Part shown: positions 39,925 through 53,930 of the stretch, in pieces
Numbering within the stretch: position 1 is the stretch's first letter
How the letters are laid out: each line of letters begins with the position of its first letter
Origin: Polytrichum commune
Taxonomy: Eukaryota > Streptophyta > Polytrichopsida > Polytrichales > Polytrichaceae
Assembly: GCA_950295325.1 (NCBI GenBank)
Contig: OX485804.1
Span: 64,448,533-64,512,532, forward strand
Length of the DNA stretch: 64,000 nucleotides
Direction of reading: 5' to 3'
Program-made: the position numbers and the translations under genes
The notes under the pieces: model-generated
Databases searched by the model: none
What the model was told of the DNA's origin: nothing
What the model saw: the letters and a program-made list of their open reading frames with translations, nothing else

Positions 39925-42900
39925 ATGAAGAAGAAAGTGGACTCTCGTATTAGGACCTTGGTAGAGAATGGGGTCAAGACTCGGCAGCGGTCCCTGTTCG
40001 TTATTGTAGGCGACAAGGGTCGTGACCAGGTATGGTATTTATGTTCGAATTTCAATGTTGGAGGTTTCCCCACCTCCGTATGTTGGAGCCAAATGAATAC
40101 CTTTTGTGTGCATTTCTTCTTTATGCATTTTTATACGTTACCATGTGGAGAAAATGATTGTGTCCTGGTTGATTGCAAGTCACATTCCAGAGGCAACTGA
40201 ATTTGTTGATGATGACCTGTAAATGATAACGTTTCAATCTTAGTCAAAAGATCAAGTAACATCTGGTCAATCAAAAAACATTATGTTGTGGATGTTTTTC
40301 ACATAATATTTGGGCTGGGCAAAGGCTGTTGTCAACATCACAAAGCTTTCCAAATGGCTCATTCTTGGTAGTACTATTCCATACTTTGCAAATGAGGCGG
40401 GCAGTGCCACTGATTATATTCTGTTGGGAAGGAAGTTTCATATATTGGGAGGGGGTTTTCCGCCAAGTTGCCTGTGGATGTGTACTGTTGTCAGTTATAT
40501 GTACCTCAGAGGAGTATGGAGAACGCCCAAAGTGTGATTGATTAGTGGTTGGTGCTCAGGTTGTAAATCTTCACTACATGCTCTCCAAAGCCGTTGTGAA
40601 GGCACGCCCATCAGTATTATGGTGCTACAAGAAAGACCTTTTTCTCAGCAGGTATGTACTATTCACTGGGTCTTGATCCTCGCAGGGACACATCTACGGA
40701 GGTGAACTTTCTCCATAACTTATGTACTTCTGATGAAAATGGGACAGTGAGGATTTACTCAATACTGCGGCAGTGTATTTTCTTAAAAGGTGTACTTTCC
40801 TCTGTTACAATAAAAGACTTCCAATTATATTGAGACTTCTTGAACTCCGTGGTTTGTTGCCTCAATCTGTCGGGGGTGCAGAGTTTTAAAGTCTATATCT
40901 GCTGATTTTGTTATTACTGTTTGCAGTCACAAGAAGAAGCGTATGAATCAAATAAAGAAGATGATGCAGAGGGGCTTGTTGGACCCTGAGAAGGATGACC
41001 CCTTTTCCTTATTTATGGCAAGCACAAATATTCGGTATTGCTACTATGCAGACACCCACAAGATACTAGGAAACACCTTTGGCATGTGTGTGCTACAGGT
41101 CAGGGTTTCCCATACTACCTTGATCGAGCTATCTTAACCCTCCTTCCTCTGATTGACTAATTTATGTATAGGCGTTTGTCACAACCTTCATCTATATTTT
41201 AGTTTCTGATATGAAGTGGAGGATACTTGAAAGCATCCCCTCAACATGATAAACTCTGCATAGAGATCATGGTTCAGTGTATTTCCAAACCTTGGCTTTT
41301 GCATGTATTGATAACTGAGAAGGAGGGTGGTTTGTTGCAGTGCAGGACTTTGAGGCACTCCAACCAAATCTTTTGGCCCGGACCATAGAAACTGTAGAAG
41401 GGGGTGGTATAATTGTTCTCCTTCTAAGTTCCCTCTCCTCTCTCAGCAGCCTTTACACAATGACCATGGTATGGGTTGCCCTTAAATATGCTTGACATTT
41501 AGCACTTGGATAGTATAAGTTGGGGAAATGGGGTGCAGTGCTTTTGAAGGTTCTCCTGTAGTGATCTTGGTATTGGGTCACCTCTCATTGTAATTGTGGA
41601 GGTTTCTGCATACATTTTAAGGTGTGGTCTTATGTGTTGCTGTCAACATTGGCTTCAGATTCTTGAGTACTTAAAGGAACACTTATGGTCTCCGTCAAGA
41701 GTTTTATGCTTGCAATACGTTCAATCTTTTCTTATTTTACATGCTGTGTTGTCATATTTGCAATATTGGAATACATTTTAAAGATCTAAGTGAGTACTTA
41801 AGTTGACTCATTTGCTTGCCACTCTTGCCAGGATGTGCATGCTAGGTTTCGGACAGAGTCACATGGAGAAGTTACAGGCCGGTTTAATGAAAGGTTTATA
41901 CTTTCACTTGCAGCCTGTAGGGCCTGTGTAGTGATGGATGATGAGCTGAACATATTGCCCATATCCACACACATTCGCTCCATCACCCCACTTCCAAACC
42001 GGGAGGTAGAGAATAATACTTTTACAATCAGAGTTTTCTGATGATACTGTAATCTACTAGTGGTTTCTCCTTCAGTCATGATCTTTTTGTTTTTAATGTT
42101 GCCTGAAAGTCAATTTCAATAGCAAGTTCTAAAACTTTGCATCTGCATGAACTGTGTTCTGATTTATGGACTTTCTGTATGTTAGGGTGATGAGGGTCTG
42201 ACAGAGTCCGAAAAAGATTTAAAGGAACTGAAGGAGTCATTGCGTGATACTCAGCCAGTGGGACCGCTTGTCAACAAGTGCCGAACACTTGACCAGGTGA
42301 TATTTTCCGACTCTTCATTTTTGAAAATATCAATAAATGAGTGATATTGTAGCCCTAAGCAGTGTAGATACTAAGGTATGGCAAATTCTCCATTATGGTT
42401 CAGTGCAAAGATTGTTATTCATATCTGAATGCTGTTAACTCCTGCATGTCAGCGGTGGATGTGGCATCCTATGTGTAAGTGGAAAAACAAGAACACACCT
42501 GGGGCTCTTACGGTTAAGGCTCTAGCAGACCTGTAAACTCCTGGGGGTGATGTGATTGCTCACATTCTTAGGTTGACATATCAGACTTTCTGGTTGGGTT
42601 CAGGCAAAGGCTGTTATCACCTTCTTAGATGCCATTTCAGAGAAGACTCTGCGCAGCACAGTTGCACTAACAGCTGCTCGAGGTAGAGGAAAATCAGCTG
42701 CACTGGGAGTTGCAATAGCTGGAGCTGTTGCCTTGGGGTGAGGTCTATCAATCTAAAAGATCTTGTACTATTGCTATGGAGTTTGATCTCTTGCACACAG
42801 ATTTTAACACTTATTAACCCCTGCAGAGTCATTGCAGTTCTTTCTCTATTTGAAGACAGGCTATTTGAGAGAGTTGGGGTTGAGAAGCTGACTCTGTTTC

Positions 42901-45900
42901 TGCATTGCACCAAAACAGATACTCAAACATTTTTGTGACAGCACCAAGTCCTGAGAATTTGAAGACATTGTTTGAGTTCATATTCAAAGGCTTTGATGCC
43001 ATGGACTATAAGGTGCTACTTCGTCTTGTTTTTAGACAATCATAGCTGGATAAGCTGTTGCTTTCTGCTATCACAGATGCTTTCTTGAAAGATCTGGCTG
43101 ATTAAGCCTGCCAATATGTTGTCTAATGTGTGTCACTCTTTTATCACTATTCAAAGGAACATATTGACTATGATCTTGTGGAGAGCACCAACCCAGCCTT
43201 TAACAAAGCTATAGTTCGAGTGAACATCTTCAAACAACACCGACAGACTATTCAGGTTGCCATTATTACAGTGGACTTTCCAGTTATTGTTGTTAATGTT
43301 TAAGTATATGCAATACTGGACTTTATGGTACCCCTGAATTCCTTTTAATTTTTCATTTCTGCTGCTGTCATAACATATGGGATGGGGTTTGTATCATTTC
43401 CATCAGTTGCTTTATGTGTTTGTGGAAATTGCCAATGCATTTACTAGTTGCTGGAATGGAATATTGCAGTATATACAACCAAAGGACAATGAAAAGCTTG
43501 CTCAAGCAGAGTTGCTAGTAATTGATGAGGCAGCAGCCATTCCTCTGCCTATTGTGAAGGCTCTTCTTGGTCCATATCTTGTCTTCCTGTGTTCAACTGT
43601 CAATGGGTATGTTACTCTGCCGTCTTCATTGATAGTTTTATGACATTTGAAAGCAGTTGACTTACATTGTTGCATGGTTTGTTGCAATAGTGTCCGTTTA
43701 TTAAGCATGTAGGTTTGTTACTCAGTCATAACATATTTTTCTATATTGTGGGCTACAGATATGAGGGCACAGGAAGGTCTTTGTCATTGAAGCTTATACA
43801 ACAGTTAAGGGAGCAGGGAAACAAGATGCTCACTAATGGCAGCAGTGATGGTGGACCTGCCCCATCTGGTAATTTCAAGGCATCTCGTGCTCACTTACCC
43901 TACTTTACCCTTCTTTAAGCTTTTTTATTATATTGTTTTCGTGAACCAGTGTCTTAGGTTGTGAAGTTTCTTAATGAAGAAACACATACAGTGAAATTTT
44001 CTATTGTAAGTAACTTTCTAAAACTAACTTATTCCATGTGACAATTTTTTATATTGTACAATAGTGTGTATTGTTAGTGCTGTTTGAGGGGGATGGCTTT
44101 GTGACTTGGTCACTGTCAAGGTCAAGCCTTTTTATTGAGGAAGTATGTGAAGGAAAATTTTGTGATGATCTTTCTTAACAGGGCGGGTATTCAAGGAGGT
44201 GGAGTTAGCTGAGCCTATCAGATATAATGCTGGAGACCCTATTGAGGCCTGGTTAAATGAGTTACTATGTCTGGATGCTGCGAACCATATCCCCAACGTT
44301 GAAGGCAGGTTAGTGCCAGTTCTGGCAGTTGGTTTGAATGATGGAAGAAAACTCTATTGCTGCTGGTTTCTCTTGCATACAGTACTTGGAGTCACCTTGT
44401 CACTATAACACCACATCATATTCAAAATGGCCAGAAATTCCCAGCACCTTGCACATCTCATTATCTTAGGTCTGCAGTTGATCTTTATAGAAGAAGGTCC
44501 TCCAGTATGTTTCTTAGTGTCCTCATTGTGAGCTGGTTCTGTTTGAAAATTGATTTCAGGCTCCCACATCCAAATGAATGCCAGCTGTACTATGTGAATC
44601 GTGATACTCTCTTTTCCTATCACAAGGCTAGTGAGGTATTTCTGCAGGTAATTTTCAATGTCTTTCTATTGTATCAGCCTTTCTTTGGTGGAAAACATGT
44701 ATCTATATACAGAACATCGTGTAGGTTTTGTGTAGCTGATCATTTTATTGCAAATTTTGTTCAGTGAGTGGTCGTCTTTCATACAGTTTGATGGCTCTTT
44801 ATGTACACCTTCATGCTATTAAAACTGGCATATAACTTTGATGGTTGCAGAGAATGATGGCATTATATGTTGCGTCGCACTACAAGAACACACCCAATGA
44901 TCTGCAACTCATGTCTGATGCTCCAGCTCACCATCTTTTTGTGTTGCTTGGTAAGCTAGTTATTTTATTCTGTAGTTCATTTATAACTCATGAGAGGGAG
45001 CTTTCTTGTAATGCAGTTTGATGCAGTCATGTTTGGTAAGCAAAAAATTGTGAAATGATCACTTTGAGAATTTGAAGATGCAATTTGTCGTCATTAGATA
45101 TTAAGAGGTTTCAAAGTTTATTTATATAGTTTATCACATTGTCAATTTAGGTGACATTTGCAGCCATCTGGAACTATCAATGCTGTGCTGCACAGGGTCC
45201 ATAGTGCTTTACTGCGTAGGAGTTGTGTAAGGTAACGAGGTTTGATACTTGTGTATGAGGGCATGGGTTTTAACTGTCTTGAGATAGTTTGTGAAGCAGA
45301 TTTGAGCCAAACAAGTAACTGTATATTTCATTGTATCTCCACAGGGCCAGTTGATGAGACACAGAATGGGCTACCTGATATCCTCTGTGTTCTTCAGGTA
45401 CAAGCTCCCTATTGTGCACCTTTCTTACTTTTAACGTCTTGCTCCTGATATGGTTTGACCTAGTGCTTGCAAGGAAATACATAATTCCTTATGACAGGTC
45501 CTAGATGTGTATGTTTGTTCAGTTGAAAAGAAAATTCAAGGAAGCACAATAACCATGGTGTTTATATCACTCTTCTGAAGGTATGTTTGGAGGGCGAAAT
45601 CTCAAAGCAATCAGCGTTAAGAAGCCTTGGTGAAGGGAACCTGCCAAATGGAGACATGATTCCGTGGACAGTCTCACAGCAATTTCAAGATGCTGAATTT
45701 CCCTCTCTTTCTGGTGCAAGGATTGTTCGAATTGCTGTGCATCCCAATCTAATCAGGGTAATGTTTTGTTATCTAAAGCATGCAGGTCAGGGAGAGGAAA
45801 AGAGGGAGGATATGATAGTGTCTCTTTATCCAGACTCAGGAAGTGAGGACTGTTATTTATTGTTTGAAAGATATGAAGGATTGTATCGGTTTGAAGGATT

Positions 45901-48900
45901 GGAGGATTTGTAGGATTTGTATGATTGTATCGGTGTGGTCATAAGTACGACTCGTAATAGTAATACTTGAATAATTGCAATGACTTCACTTTGAACCTGT
46001 CTTACATGTACCCTTTGCAGGCTGGTTATGGTACCTGTGCTGTTGACCTTCTTGCCAGGTTTGCTATTACTCTTTTCTAAGTTTTCCAGTATGCATTGTT
46101 AGGAAGTAAGATGGATGTCTCAGTGCAGCTACTCTTTACGCAGCAGTTGTGGTGGTATTGTTATCCATTTGAATCCATCTTGTAATGACGTCCCAAGAAA
46201 ATGATACTAAACTCTCTTTGATTGCTTCTGCAGATACTATGAGGGGCAGTTAGGAGGTCTGACAGAAGTTGACATAGATGTACCTGAGTCAAAGGTGGAC
46301 CGGAAGTCAGTTTCAGAGGAAGCAGCTGAGGTTGGAAGATTCAGAAATTTCTATTGAATTTGAATGTGCTCTACGTTTCTTCATATTCTGAAGATCTAAT
46401 TTGGTGCTATATGTTATGCTGATTATTGTGTTGTGCTTGTGTTTTTTTATTTTTGGCTTTGCAGGTCTCTCTTTTGGAAGAGAAAATTAAACCTCGATCA
46501 GACCTTCCTCCACTTTTGGTGGGACTTCATGAAAGAAAACCAGAGAAGTTGCATTACTTGGGGGTTTCCTTTGGCATCACGCAATCACTCTACAATTTCT
46601 GGCAAAAGCGAAAGTTTGTTCCTGTGTATGTCAGGCAGACACCAGTAAGTTCAAGTCTGTCTTTCTATCAGTATGGTGATTTTCTACAACAAATAGTGCA
46701 GCACTCAGGCCCTGCTTTCAGAACTAGTGTAGCACATCAGTTGGGTAGGTTGTACAACGATGAGGTAGGACTTAACAATAGAAGGTGTTAACAAGGTTGA
46801 CTAGGAATTCATTCTACTTATACCTACATTCAATGTACTCTACGTGCCCACATTCAGAAAAAGTGATATGTTCGTTTGTTGCTTTGTAATTATTTTAAGA
46901 TAAATTGCATGGTGAACTTGTAGAGTGAAATCACGGGGGAGCACACCTGTGTTGTTTTGAGGCCACTGGAGAATGATGATGTGGAAGGCAAATCTGGGGT
47001 TGCTGGTGGCTGGCTCAGTCCTTTCAATCAAGGTATGTGGCTGCAGCTCACTTCCATGTAGAGAATGAGGGGAGGAAAGCTACTTGAAATTATCAGGCAC
47101 ACAATCAAACAGAATCAACAACCAAAAAAATCATCAATATTCAAAACAAATTAAGTGAAGATTTAGGTGGAGTGTTGGACCTATTCTTGCTATGCATCTA
47201 ACTATCACTTCCTCTTTTGATTCTTGCATCAATTCTGAATCCAATGCTCCTTCCTCTGCAGATTTCAGGAGAAGATTCATGTCACTTCTTGGTTTCCAGT
47301 TCAGCATGTTTACTCCTGCCCTTGCTCTTAGGTAGGACTTGTTGTCCTTCTAAACTCTGTAGAGGTTGGATTTCTTTAAATGTCAATGGTTAGCATGACC
47401 CTGTCCCTATTGTTGGAAAGTGCTTTTAGTTATGTCAAAAGGAAAAAACAGAACGTAAGAGAGTACTAACATGTTTCTCCTGATGTGTTACAGCATTTTG
47501 GATCCAAAAATCACATACACGGAGCAAGAAGCCATGGCAGGTGCATCAACAGAGAATATAATTGGGGGCATGACTCCCCTATTGACTCCATATGATGTCA
47601 AGAGATTAGAGTCCTATGCAAGTAACCTAGTAGATTACCATCTGGTAACCCATCTATCATACTCTTCCTACTTTCCTTATTGTGATAACACATTGTATTG
47701 TAACCTTGCTGGTATTTTAATTACCAGGAAGCTTAAAATTTGTGCCAAAGTACTCATGTCAGTTTTGTGCTAACTAGCTCTTCCATTAGCTGGGAAGCCT
47801 CCTTCTAACACACATGAATGCCCTTTCTTAACTATTATCCTCCTGACTTGAAAATACATGTGTTCTGTGCTCTCAACTTCTCTACTACCTGCAATATCTG
47901 AAAGTGGTAAGTCAGTAGATGGCACATTCGAAGGCTTGCTGGTACATCCCTATTACCACTGAGTTCAAAAACTTGTGCAAAAGTGTTTATGCCAAAAGTG
48001 GTGCTAATCAGATCCTCTTATAGCTGGGAGGCTACTAATAGGCATACATGTAAGAATGTTTTTCTCTAATATAATGCATTTAAGTAAATAAAATACCTGT
48101 TTTATGCTCTCAATCTGTCCAGTACCTTCAATGTATGAAAGTGGTAAGTTCGATATGTGCCATCTACTACTAAGACGGCACATATCACTATTACCACTGA
48201 GTTCCAGAACTAATGATACAGTGTCCATTTCAAGAATAGTAATCTTTGTGCTAATCAGCTCTTCCTTTAGTTGGCAAGTGTCTATCTGACATCGTATGCA
48301 AAACATTAGATTAATCAGCTAGTGGACGCCACATAATGAGTGCTTATTGGTATATCTCTATTACCACAGAGTTCAAAAGCTTGTGGAGAAGTGTTGTTGT
48401 CGAGTTTTTTATTTCCTCTCCTAATCAGCTCTTCGTATAGCTGGGAAGCTTCTATCTGACATACATTAGAAAAGCCTCCCTTTATGATTGAACATGGATT
48501 GGACTTAAAACAGACGTGTTCTGTGGTAACTAATTGTGTAGTACCTGCATTAGATTAGTAAGCTAGTAGATGCCACATAACGAGTGCTTACTGGTACATC
48601 ACTATTACCACTGAGTTCATTAAACTTGTGGGAAAGTATTTGTGTCGAGAATGATATGTTTTCTGCTAATCAGCTCTTCCTAAAGCTGCTAAGCTTTTTT
48701 TTTTGACATACATGTTAGAAAGCCCCTCTACAATGAGATGGCATTTGGCTTACAATATACACATGTGTTGTGCTCTCCAACTTGCACAATTGAGTAGTAA
48801 GCTGTAGATGCTCAAGTAACCTTCTAGATCGTTTCTTGATCTCAAAAACATTGAGACAGATCCAAGCACTTTTGGTAGTTTCACATTATGCTTACGTGAA

Positions 48901-50352
48901 GGACTGGAATCCATATATTTGAATGTTTATCGATGTATGCCACTTGTTTTGGCTTTTGCGTCCTTTTTTAAGAGCACATATGCTTTGGTTCTTTTGTGCA
49001 GATTTTGGATCTGGTACCCACAGTGGCCCGGCTTTATTTCCTAGAGAGACTTCCTGCATCTATCTCCTATGGGCAGGCTGCCATATTACTTTGCTTGGGA
49101 TTGCAACACCATCAATTAGAGCATGTCGAGGTTTTTCCTCCACCTACAACACACTACCTTGTTTACACATTTATTGATTACACCTAGCAGTTGGTTTTGT
49201 TTTGGCCCCCATCATTTCCTGCCAGCCAATTGATTTTACAAGAATAAAAATAGGTTTTGACATACTTGTAGGCACTTCGAGCTACTACACTAGGAGTAGT
49301 GTGATTCTCAATTGCCTTGATTCTAACTACTCTTGTTCTGCAGGCTCAATTGAAACTACCAGGGAGCCAAATTCTAGCTCTTTTCAATAAAACGATCCGG
49401 CGTCTTCATAGTCAGCTTCATAAAGCAGCAGCAAAAGATATCGAAGCAGCACTGCCTCGAGTCAGGGAGGTGTGTAGTAATCAGCTGTTTTTTATTCAGA
49501 GTTCTAGTCCATTTTATGATCTCTGAACATTTTGGTATCTGAACATGGACTTGCTATGTTTGTGGTTCATTGCTTCACATGCTTGAATATTGTGGGAGAC
49601 TTGTCTCATCTCAGACTGTTGCAAGTGTGCTGCAAAAATAACAAGGGTACAGTAAATTGATCTCAAAAGGAAATCTAACATGAGACTGAACCTAATCTAC
49701 TTCGGCTGATCTAAATTAAGCTGGATAAACCTCATTTTCTATCACTCTGCTCTCAAACTTGTTCTTTTGTGGACTTCTCAAATACCATGGATCTTCTGGA
49801 ATTTACTTGGCCACAGGTCACCATGACTCCACATTCAAGGACTGTGGATGAGGACTTGATTAGTGGCGCCAAAAAAGTCGAGGTATGTTCTTTTCTCATT
49901 GACAGCTTCTTCTTGTGTCATTATTGTTCGTTTCAATTTGATTACAGCCTTCTTGATTGCTCCTGTCAGCAGCAGGGCATCCAACTCCGTTGCATTTATT
50001 TATGGAGGATGATATATTTTTAGAGTTTAGGGTTTGTAACATATTAGAAACGAAATTTATTTGACTTTGTAATCTGTAATGTATCATGGTGGAGCAGGCA
50101 GACATAAGGGACAAGATGGAAGAGTTGGACCCAGAGAAACTGCAACAATTTGCCATAGCTGGAACACCAGCTGACTTTGATGAAGCTCTTGCTAGTGGAA
50201 AAATACCAAAAAGTGGATACCTTAGTGTGAAGTCAGGAGGTGTGAAGAAACCAGACTTCAAGGATAAATCAAAGGGTGGCAAGGCAGACAAGGAGAAAAG
50301 GAAGAAAGGAGGAGATCACAAGCGACCAGGTGGGAAGAAGCCAAGACAATAA
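39925..50352 (+). CDS. RNA cytidine acetyltransferase NAT10/Kre33, 26 exons, complete
   Basis: Nucleolar enzyme making N4-acetylcytidine in 18S rRNA and in Ser/Leu tRNAs, using acetyl-CoA and ATP; needed for small-subunit assembly. Exons: 39925-40029, 40560-40651, 40927-41098, 41346-41468, 41832-42005, 42186-42296, 42604-42737, 42919-43012, 43157-43255, 43470-43606, 43759-43868, 44182-44308, 44560-44647, 44851-44950, 45345-45397, 45581-45757, 46021-46058, 46234-46330, 46465-46644, 46924-47032, 47262-47331, 47494-47644, 49002-49130, 49344-49469, 49817-49882, 50098-50352. The sum is 1,038 codons plus stop, a normal length. Landmarks: N-terminal TmcA-like region, Walker A RGRGKSAALG (about residue 286), Walker B VIDEAAAIP (about 387), GNAT acetyl-CoA motif AVHPNLIRAGYGTCAVDLL (about 625-645), and a Lys-rich C-terminal tail typical of nucleolar proteins. 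All junctions are GT-AG and in phase. No disruption seen. Confidence 0.97.
47765..48810. repeat. Degenerate tandem array of about 240-bp units in NAT10 intron 22
   Basis: The intron between 47644 and 49002 is much longer than its neighbours. The phrase GCTAATCAGCTCTTCC..AGCTGGGAAGC recurs near 47767, 48002, 48249, 48418 and 48665. Each is preceded by TTACCACTGAGTTC or close variants and followed by CTGACATACAT-like sequence. The array has about five units of 170-250 bases, internally deleted and diverged. Confidence 0.8.
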
Positions 50353-51705
50353 TCCTAGACTGATGGCGAGTTTTGTCTATGAGCAAGCGAATAGGTAGGT
50401 ATCCTGGTTGCTGGCAGCTGAGTAGATGCTAAACAGAAACGTCTGAAATGACGTAGTCAGAAGTGGCTGGTAGGTAGAAAACCTAGAATGTAGACCTGAA
50501 AGTGGACCCCTTTATTTTTTGGAAGAGAGTTTATAACCTTTACTGGAGCTCCTGCTCTGTGTCTCTGAATACTGAACCCTTGATCTCTGGATTTTCGTGT
50601 GCTGTTGTGGTGTGTGGCTTTTGCAAGGTTAATCTGGGCTTTGGATGTGGCCAGCAATCTAATAGTAAGTGTTGCTAAAACAAGCATTACTTGTTATTCA
50701 CACAAATTCTCCACAGGGAGACATTGGGTTGTAAGTACACTGATTATCCCAATTAGATTTTCGCAATGCAATAATCTCAGGAGTTCAATTTTTACTAAGA
50801 AACCTTCAATAGGTTGTCTGGACATTATAGAACATAAATGACCTTGCTTCTTGAAATATTACATTCTCATCAAATAGTTCAAGCACTGCCTAACTTCAAA
50901 TAGTAACATGCACTGAATGGGATAATCAATGTGGTGAGGGAAGTTAGACTACACTGCAATAACAAGGAAGTATGATAGTAGTGTTGCTTTGACTCATGAC
51001 AAAAAGGATGCTATTCAGAAGCACTGCTCAATTACTCTGAATACCTATCTGATGAAAACTACCCACCACCCTTGTTCTACAAACAATATTTTGTCGAACA
51101 GTAAATCCACCAACAATGCTGACCTAGAGCCAACTAAATGGTACTTGGCTGCACATCCTGGCCAACTACAAACACAATGACATACATAACAAAGTCCTAA
51201 TTATGTATGTGATGTTCTACTTTCCAACCACTATACCTGTTGGAAATGCCTTACCAATGGAAAATCAATCCTCCATTATCCATTGAACAATATTTCCCTT
51301 GCCCATTCCCCTCAACCATGAAAAACTTTTACATTTTCTGACACGGATATGGTAATTGAGCCTTCCATGCAGTACACATTTGTATCTCAACACATGAAAT
51401 GCAACGTTTGCTTTGTGGATTGCCCAAGAGAATACTAATAAATGGGCACAAAAAATAATGTGTTACGGATTCGCCTCTTGCCACCAACCCACCATTTTAC
51501 TCATTGGATGTGGATGTCCTTACTCATTTTACTTGTTTTATTAAAGTGTCATTGTTCCCTTCTCCACCTTTGGATCTAATCCACTAACCCCTCATATTGC
51601 ACATGCCCATCTAAATACTAATCAGATCTTCCAATCCATAGTCACTAAATTTGTCTGGCTAAAATCTACCATCTGAAGTTAACATCTCATGAGCCTAGAT
51701 ATCCT
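50353..51705. other. NAT10 3' UTR and intergenic DNA
   Basis: The first few hundred bases should contain the NAT10 3' UTR. No further gene, RNA or element recognised. Confidence 0.45.
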
Positions 51706-51927
51706 AGCTGAATCTGATATTTAGTGTCACTTACAATCTAGAATTACGCAATGCTATATCTATTTATTGTATATCTCATATTTTAACAAAAAAATATTAA
51801 ATTGGTTGTTTGGACATTATAGAACATTAACAACTTCACTTGCTACAAAGTTACATCAACGAAAAAATATATAGCATTGTGTAAACTCCAAATAGTGAGT
51901 GACACTAAATATCATATTTAGTGTAGT
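51706..51927. mobile_element. MITE family A, copy 2
   Basis: Closely follows copy 1 at 11073-11297 across its length, for example GAATTACGCAATGCTATATC and TTAAATTGGT(T/A)GTTTGGACATTA. The right terminus (ACTAAATATCATATTTAGTGTAGT) is intact; the left terminus is degraded. Same orientation as copy 1. Confidence 0.85.
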
Positions 51928-53190
51928 TTACACTGCATGTACATGTTGCATAATATTACTCTGCACTCACTTCTTGTTCAATGAGCCCTTGGAAAAAAAA
52001 ACAGTTGTATGCTTGGAAAGTTTAGCAGGGAGTTCAAATACAACACTTGCTTGTCTAAATGTGGTAGAGTTTTTTAATTTCAAAAAATAAAAATTTCAAA
52101 AAAATCAACACCTAAGTAAGCATGCAAAAATGTTATTCTAAGTATAGGTGAACCTTGGAATGGGACCCCAAGAAGACCACTTTATGAATAACGGAATCTG
52201 CACTATGAGATCCAACTAGCATAGAAATGCGGATCGCATATTTCTCACCGACTTTCTTCTCTCATTCACGATTGCTACCAAAATGAATTCTTTAGCTCGA
52301 TCTTCTAATAGTCATATATGCACGTGGAGTTGAAAGTGCCTACAATAGGCCCAAATTCATCAACGTATGTATATTAAGTTTGCTTAGATTTAAGTGAAAT
52401 CTTGTATTTTTAGAATAATTGGACTATATGGTATTAGCACACTAGGGCAACTACTGTTACCAACCACAATGATGCCCATAAAATTCTAGCTCAACATAGA
52501 ACGTTGCCATGGACAAATTTTTGACTTCCAAAAAGTCCATTCATACTTGAATCTTGGTTAGGAGCATGGTGGTACCTACATATTCAATCCCACGAGGTTC
52601 AAAAAACCTTCCATGACATTACAAATGCCTAGTATCATTGTTCCCTTTTCTAAAAGGGGCAGCCTAAGGTAAGCCATGTATTAAGTAGGAATGATACCTA
52701 ACGCACAACAAGGGTATTCATGGGTAGGAGTCGTGTTGACCTCTTGCTCTAGTGGCAGGTCCCATACAGCCAGGGGACAAGCAAACATGTACTAGGCCTT
52801 ATGTAATGATAAATTAATTGTTTAATAACACAAACATGTACATGTCAGACCCCCCCCCCCCCCTCCCCAATGCCGGTTCAATGTTGTAAAGTGAACAAGA
52901 TTGTTAATTTTGCAAGGGTGGACTAGCATTAGGGGGGCATCTTGCCAGCAAGAGGTGCAACACCCTAGTGATGAGCAATGTTATGGCACCAATTGGAAGA
53001 ATACTACTTAAGATCGATGCCGTCATGGTGATGAATCTTTGCCTCCTAGTAATAGTTTCAGGGTCGGTTCAAACGGGGTCCCAAGTCCTAAGTCTCAAGT
53101 TTGACACAGATGCCTACAACACAACACTTTTTTGGAAGCGAGGCTTGGGACTTGTGTCACACAGTTGGGCCAACTCTCAACACAAGTCCC
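51928..53190. other. Intergenic DNA without recognisable gene
   Basis: No gene found. A poly-C run lies at about 52850-52863. Confidence 0.5.
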
Positions 53191-53425
53191 GTGATTTTTT
53201 TTTTGGGCATAAAATCATCAAGATCCGAATTTTAACGGTACCCAACCATATTTTAATGGTTTCTCGAGGCTCGAAAGTCGGGACTTCGCCTGCATGTTGG
53301 GACTTGGGCCTTGGGACCTGATGCCTTGGACTAGTCACCAAGACCTCTTTTTGGATAATGTAGATTCGAACCCCTGACCTGAGGCCCCAACAGAGATAAC
53401 CACAACCCTACTTGTAGGCCCATTT
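53191..53425 (-). mobile_element. Probable tRNA-derived SINE on the minus strand
   Basis: On the minus strand CAGGGGTTCGAATCTA (about 53368-53383) is a good B box. Upstream is GTGGTTATCTCTGTTGGGG, a possible A-box region, at tRNA-like distance. The element ends in a run of about ten A (plus-strand T run at about 53194-53203). No target duplication was identified, so the ends are approximate. Confidence 0.5.
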
Positions 53426-53469
53426 TAATAGGCCCCATCATATCCAGTGTACGCTCTGATCTCATCCCC

Positions 53470-53770
53470 CTCGAATCTCCCCCTCATCCTTCATATTCGT
53501 TCCTACCCTTGTTCCCCTCCCCAGTTTCCATAGATTTTTCACCCCCCTCAAAATCTACCAACACGAGTTCCCAAATCTTCCCCCGTCCTAGATGCCTTCC
53601 ACCCCACGCACCTAGAAACCCCTCTATCTTCGAATTCCTAGATGTTGTTCATGCCACATTCTATTGGCACCGTATGTATACATGTGTCTTGGAATGAGAA
53701 ATCTACAACATTGTACTCTGGATGTAAGTATATAGCATTTCGAGGGCGGAGGCTGGTTCAATCTTGCCTC
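53470..53770 (+). repeat. Diverged duplicate of the FGAMS upstream region
   Basis: Similar in order and orientation to 58307-58572. Shared blocks include TCTTC..ATT(T/C)CCTAGATG(C/T)TG...ATG(A/C)CACA and TCGAGGGCGGAGGCTG, separated by similar distances. The downstream gene body is not copied. Probably an old segmental duplication or a repeat shared by both sites. Confidence 0.6.
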
Positions 53771-53839
53771 TATACTTGATTGGCCTTCAATCTTTTATGG
53801 AATATTGTCCTTGGCCTATATCTTTTTATAGAACACCGT

Positions 53840-53930
53840 AGTGGTAGTCCAAAACATTATATCCGAGAATATTATGTGGAATATTGCCAGTCCCGCATAA
53901 CATTGTTATGGATCTAAATAATATTTTGTT
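53840..53930. repeat. Relative of the foldback element at 10.7 kb
   Basis: GAATATTGCCAGTCCCGCAT followed by AACATTGTTATGGATCT matches the right arm of the foldback at 10781-10825 closely. The left arm is not clear here, so this is a partial or decayed copy. Confidence 0.65.

Noticed and set aside
47765-48810. CRISPR-like or gene-cluster repeat array
   Set aside because: Units are long, diverged and intronic in a eukaryotic gene, with no short conserved repeat and unique spacers.
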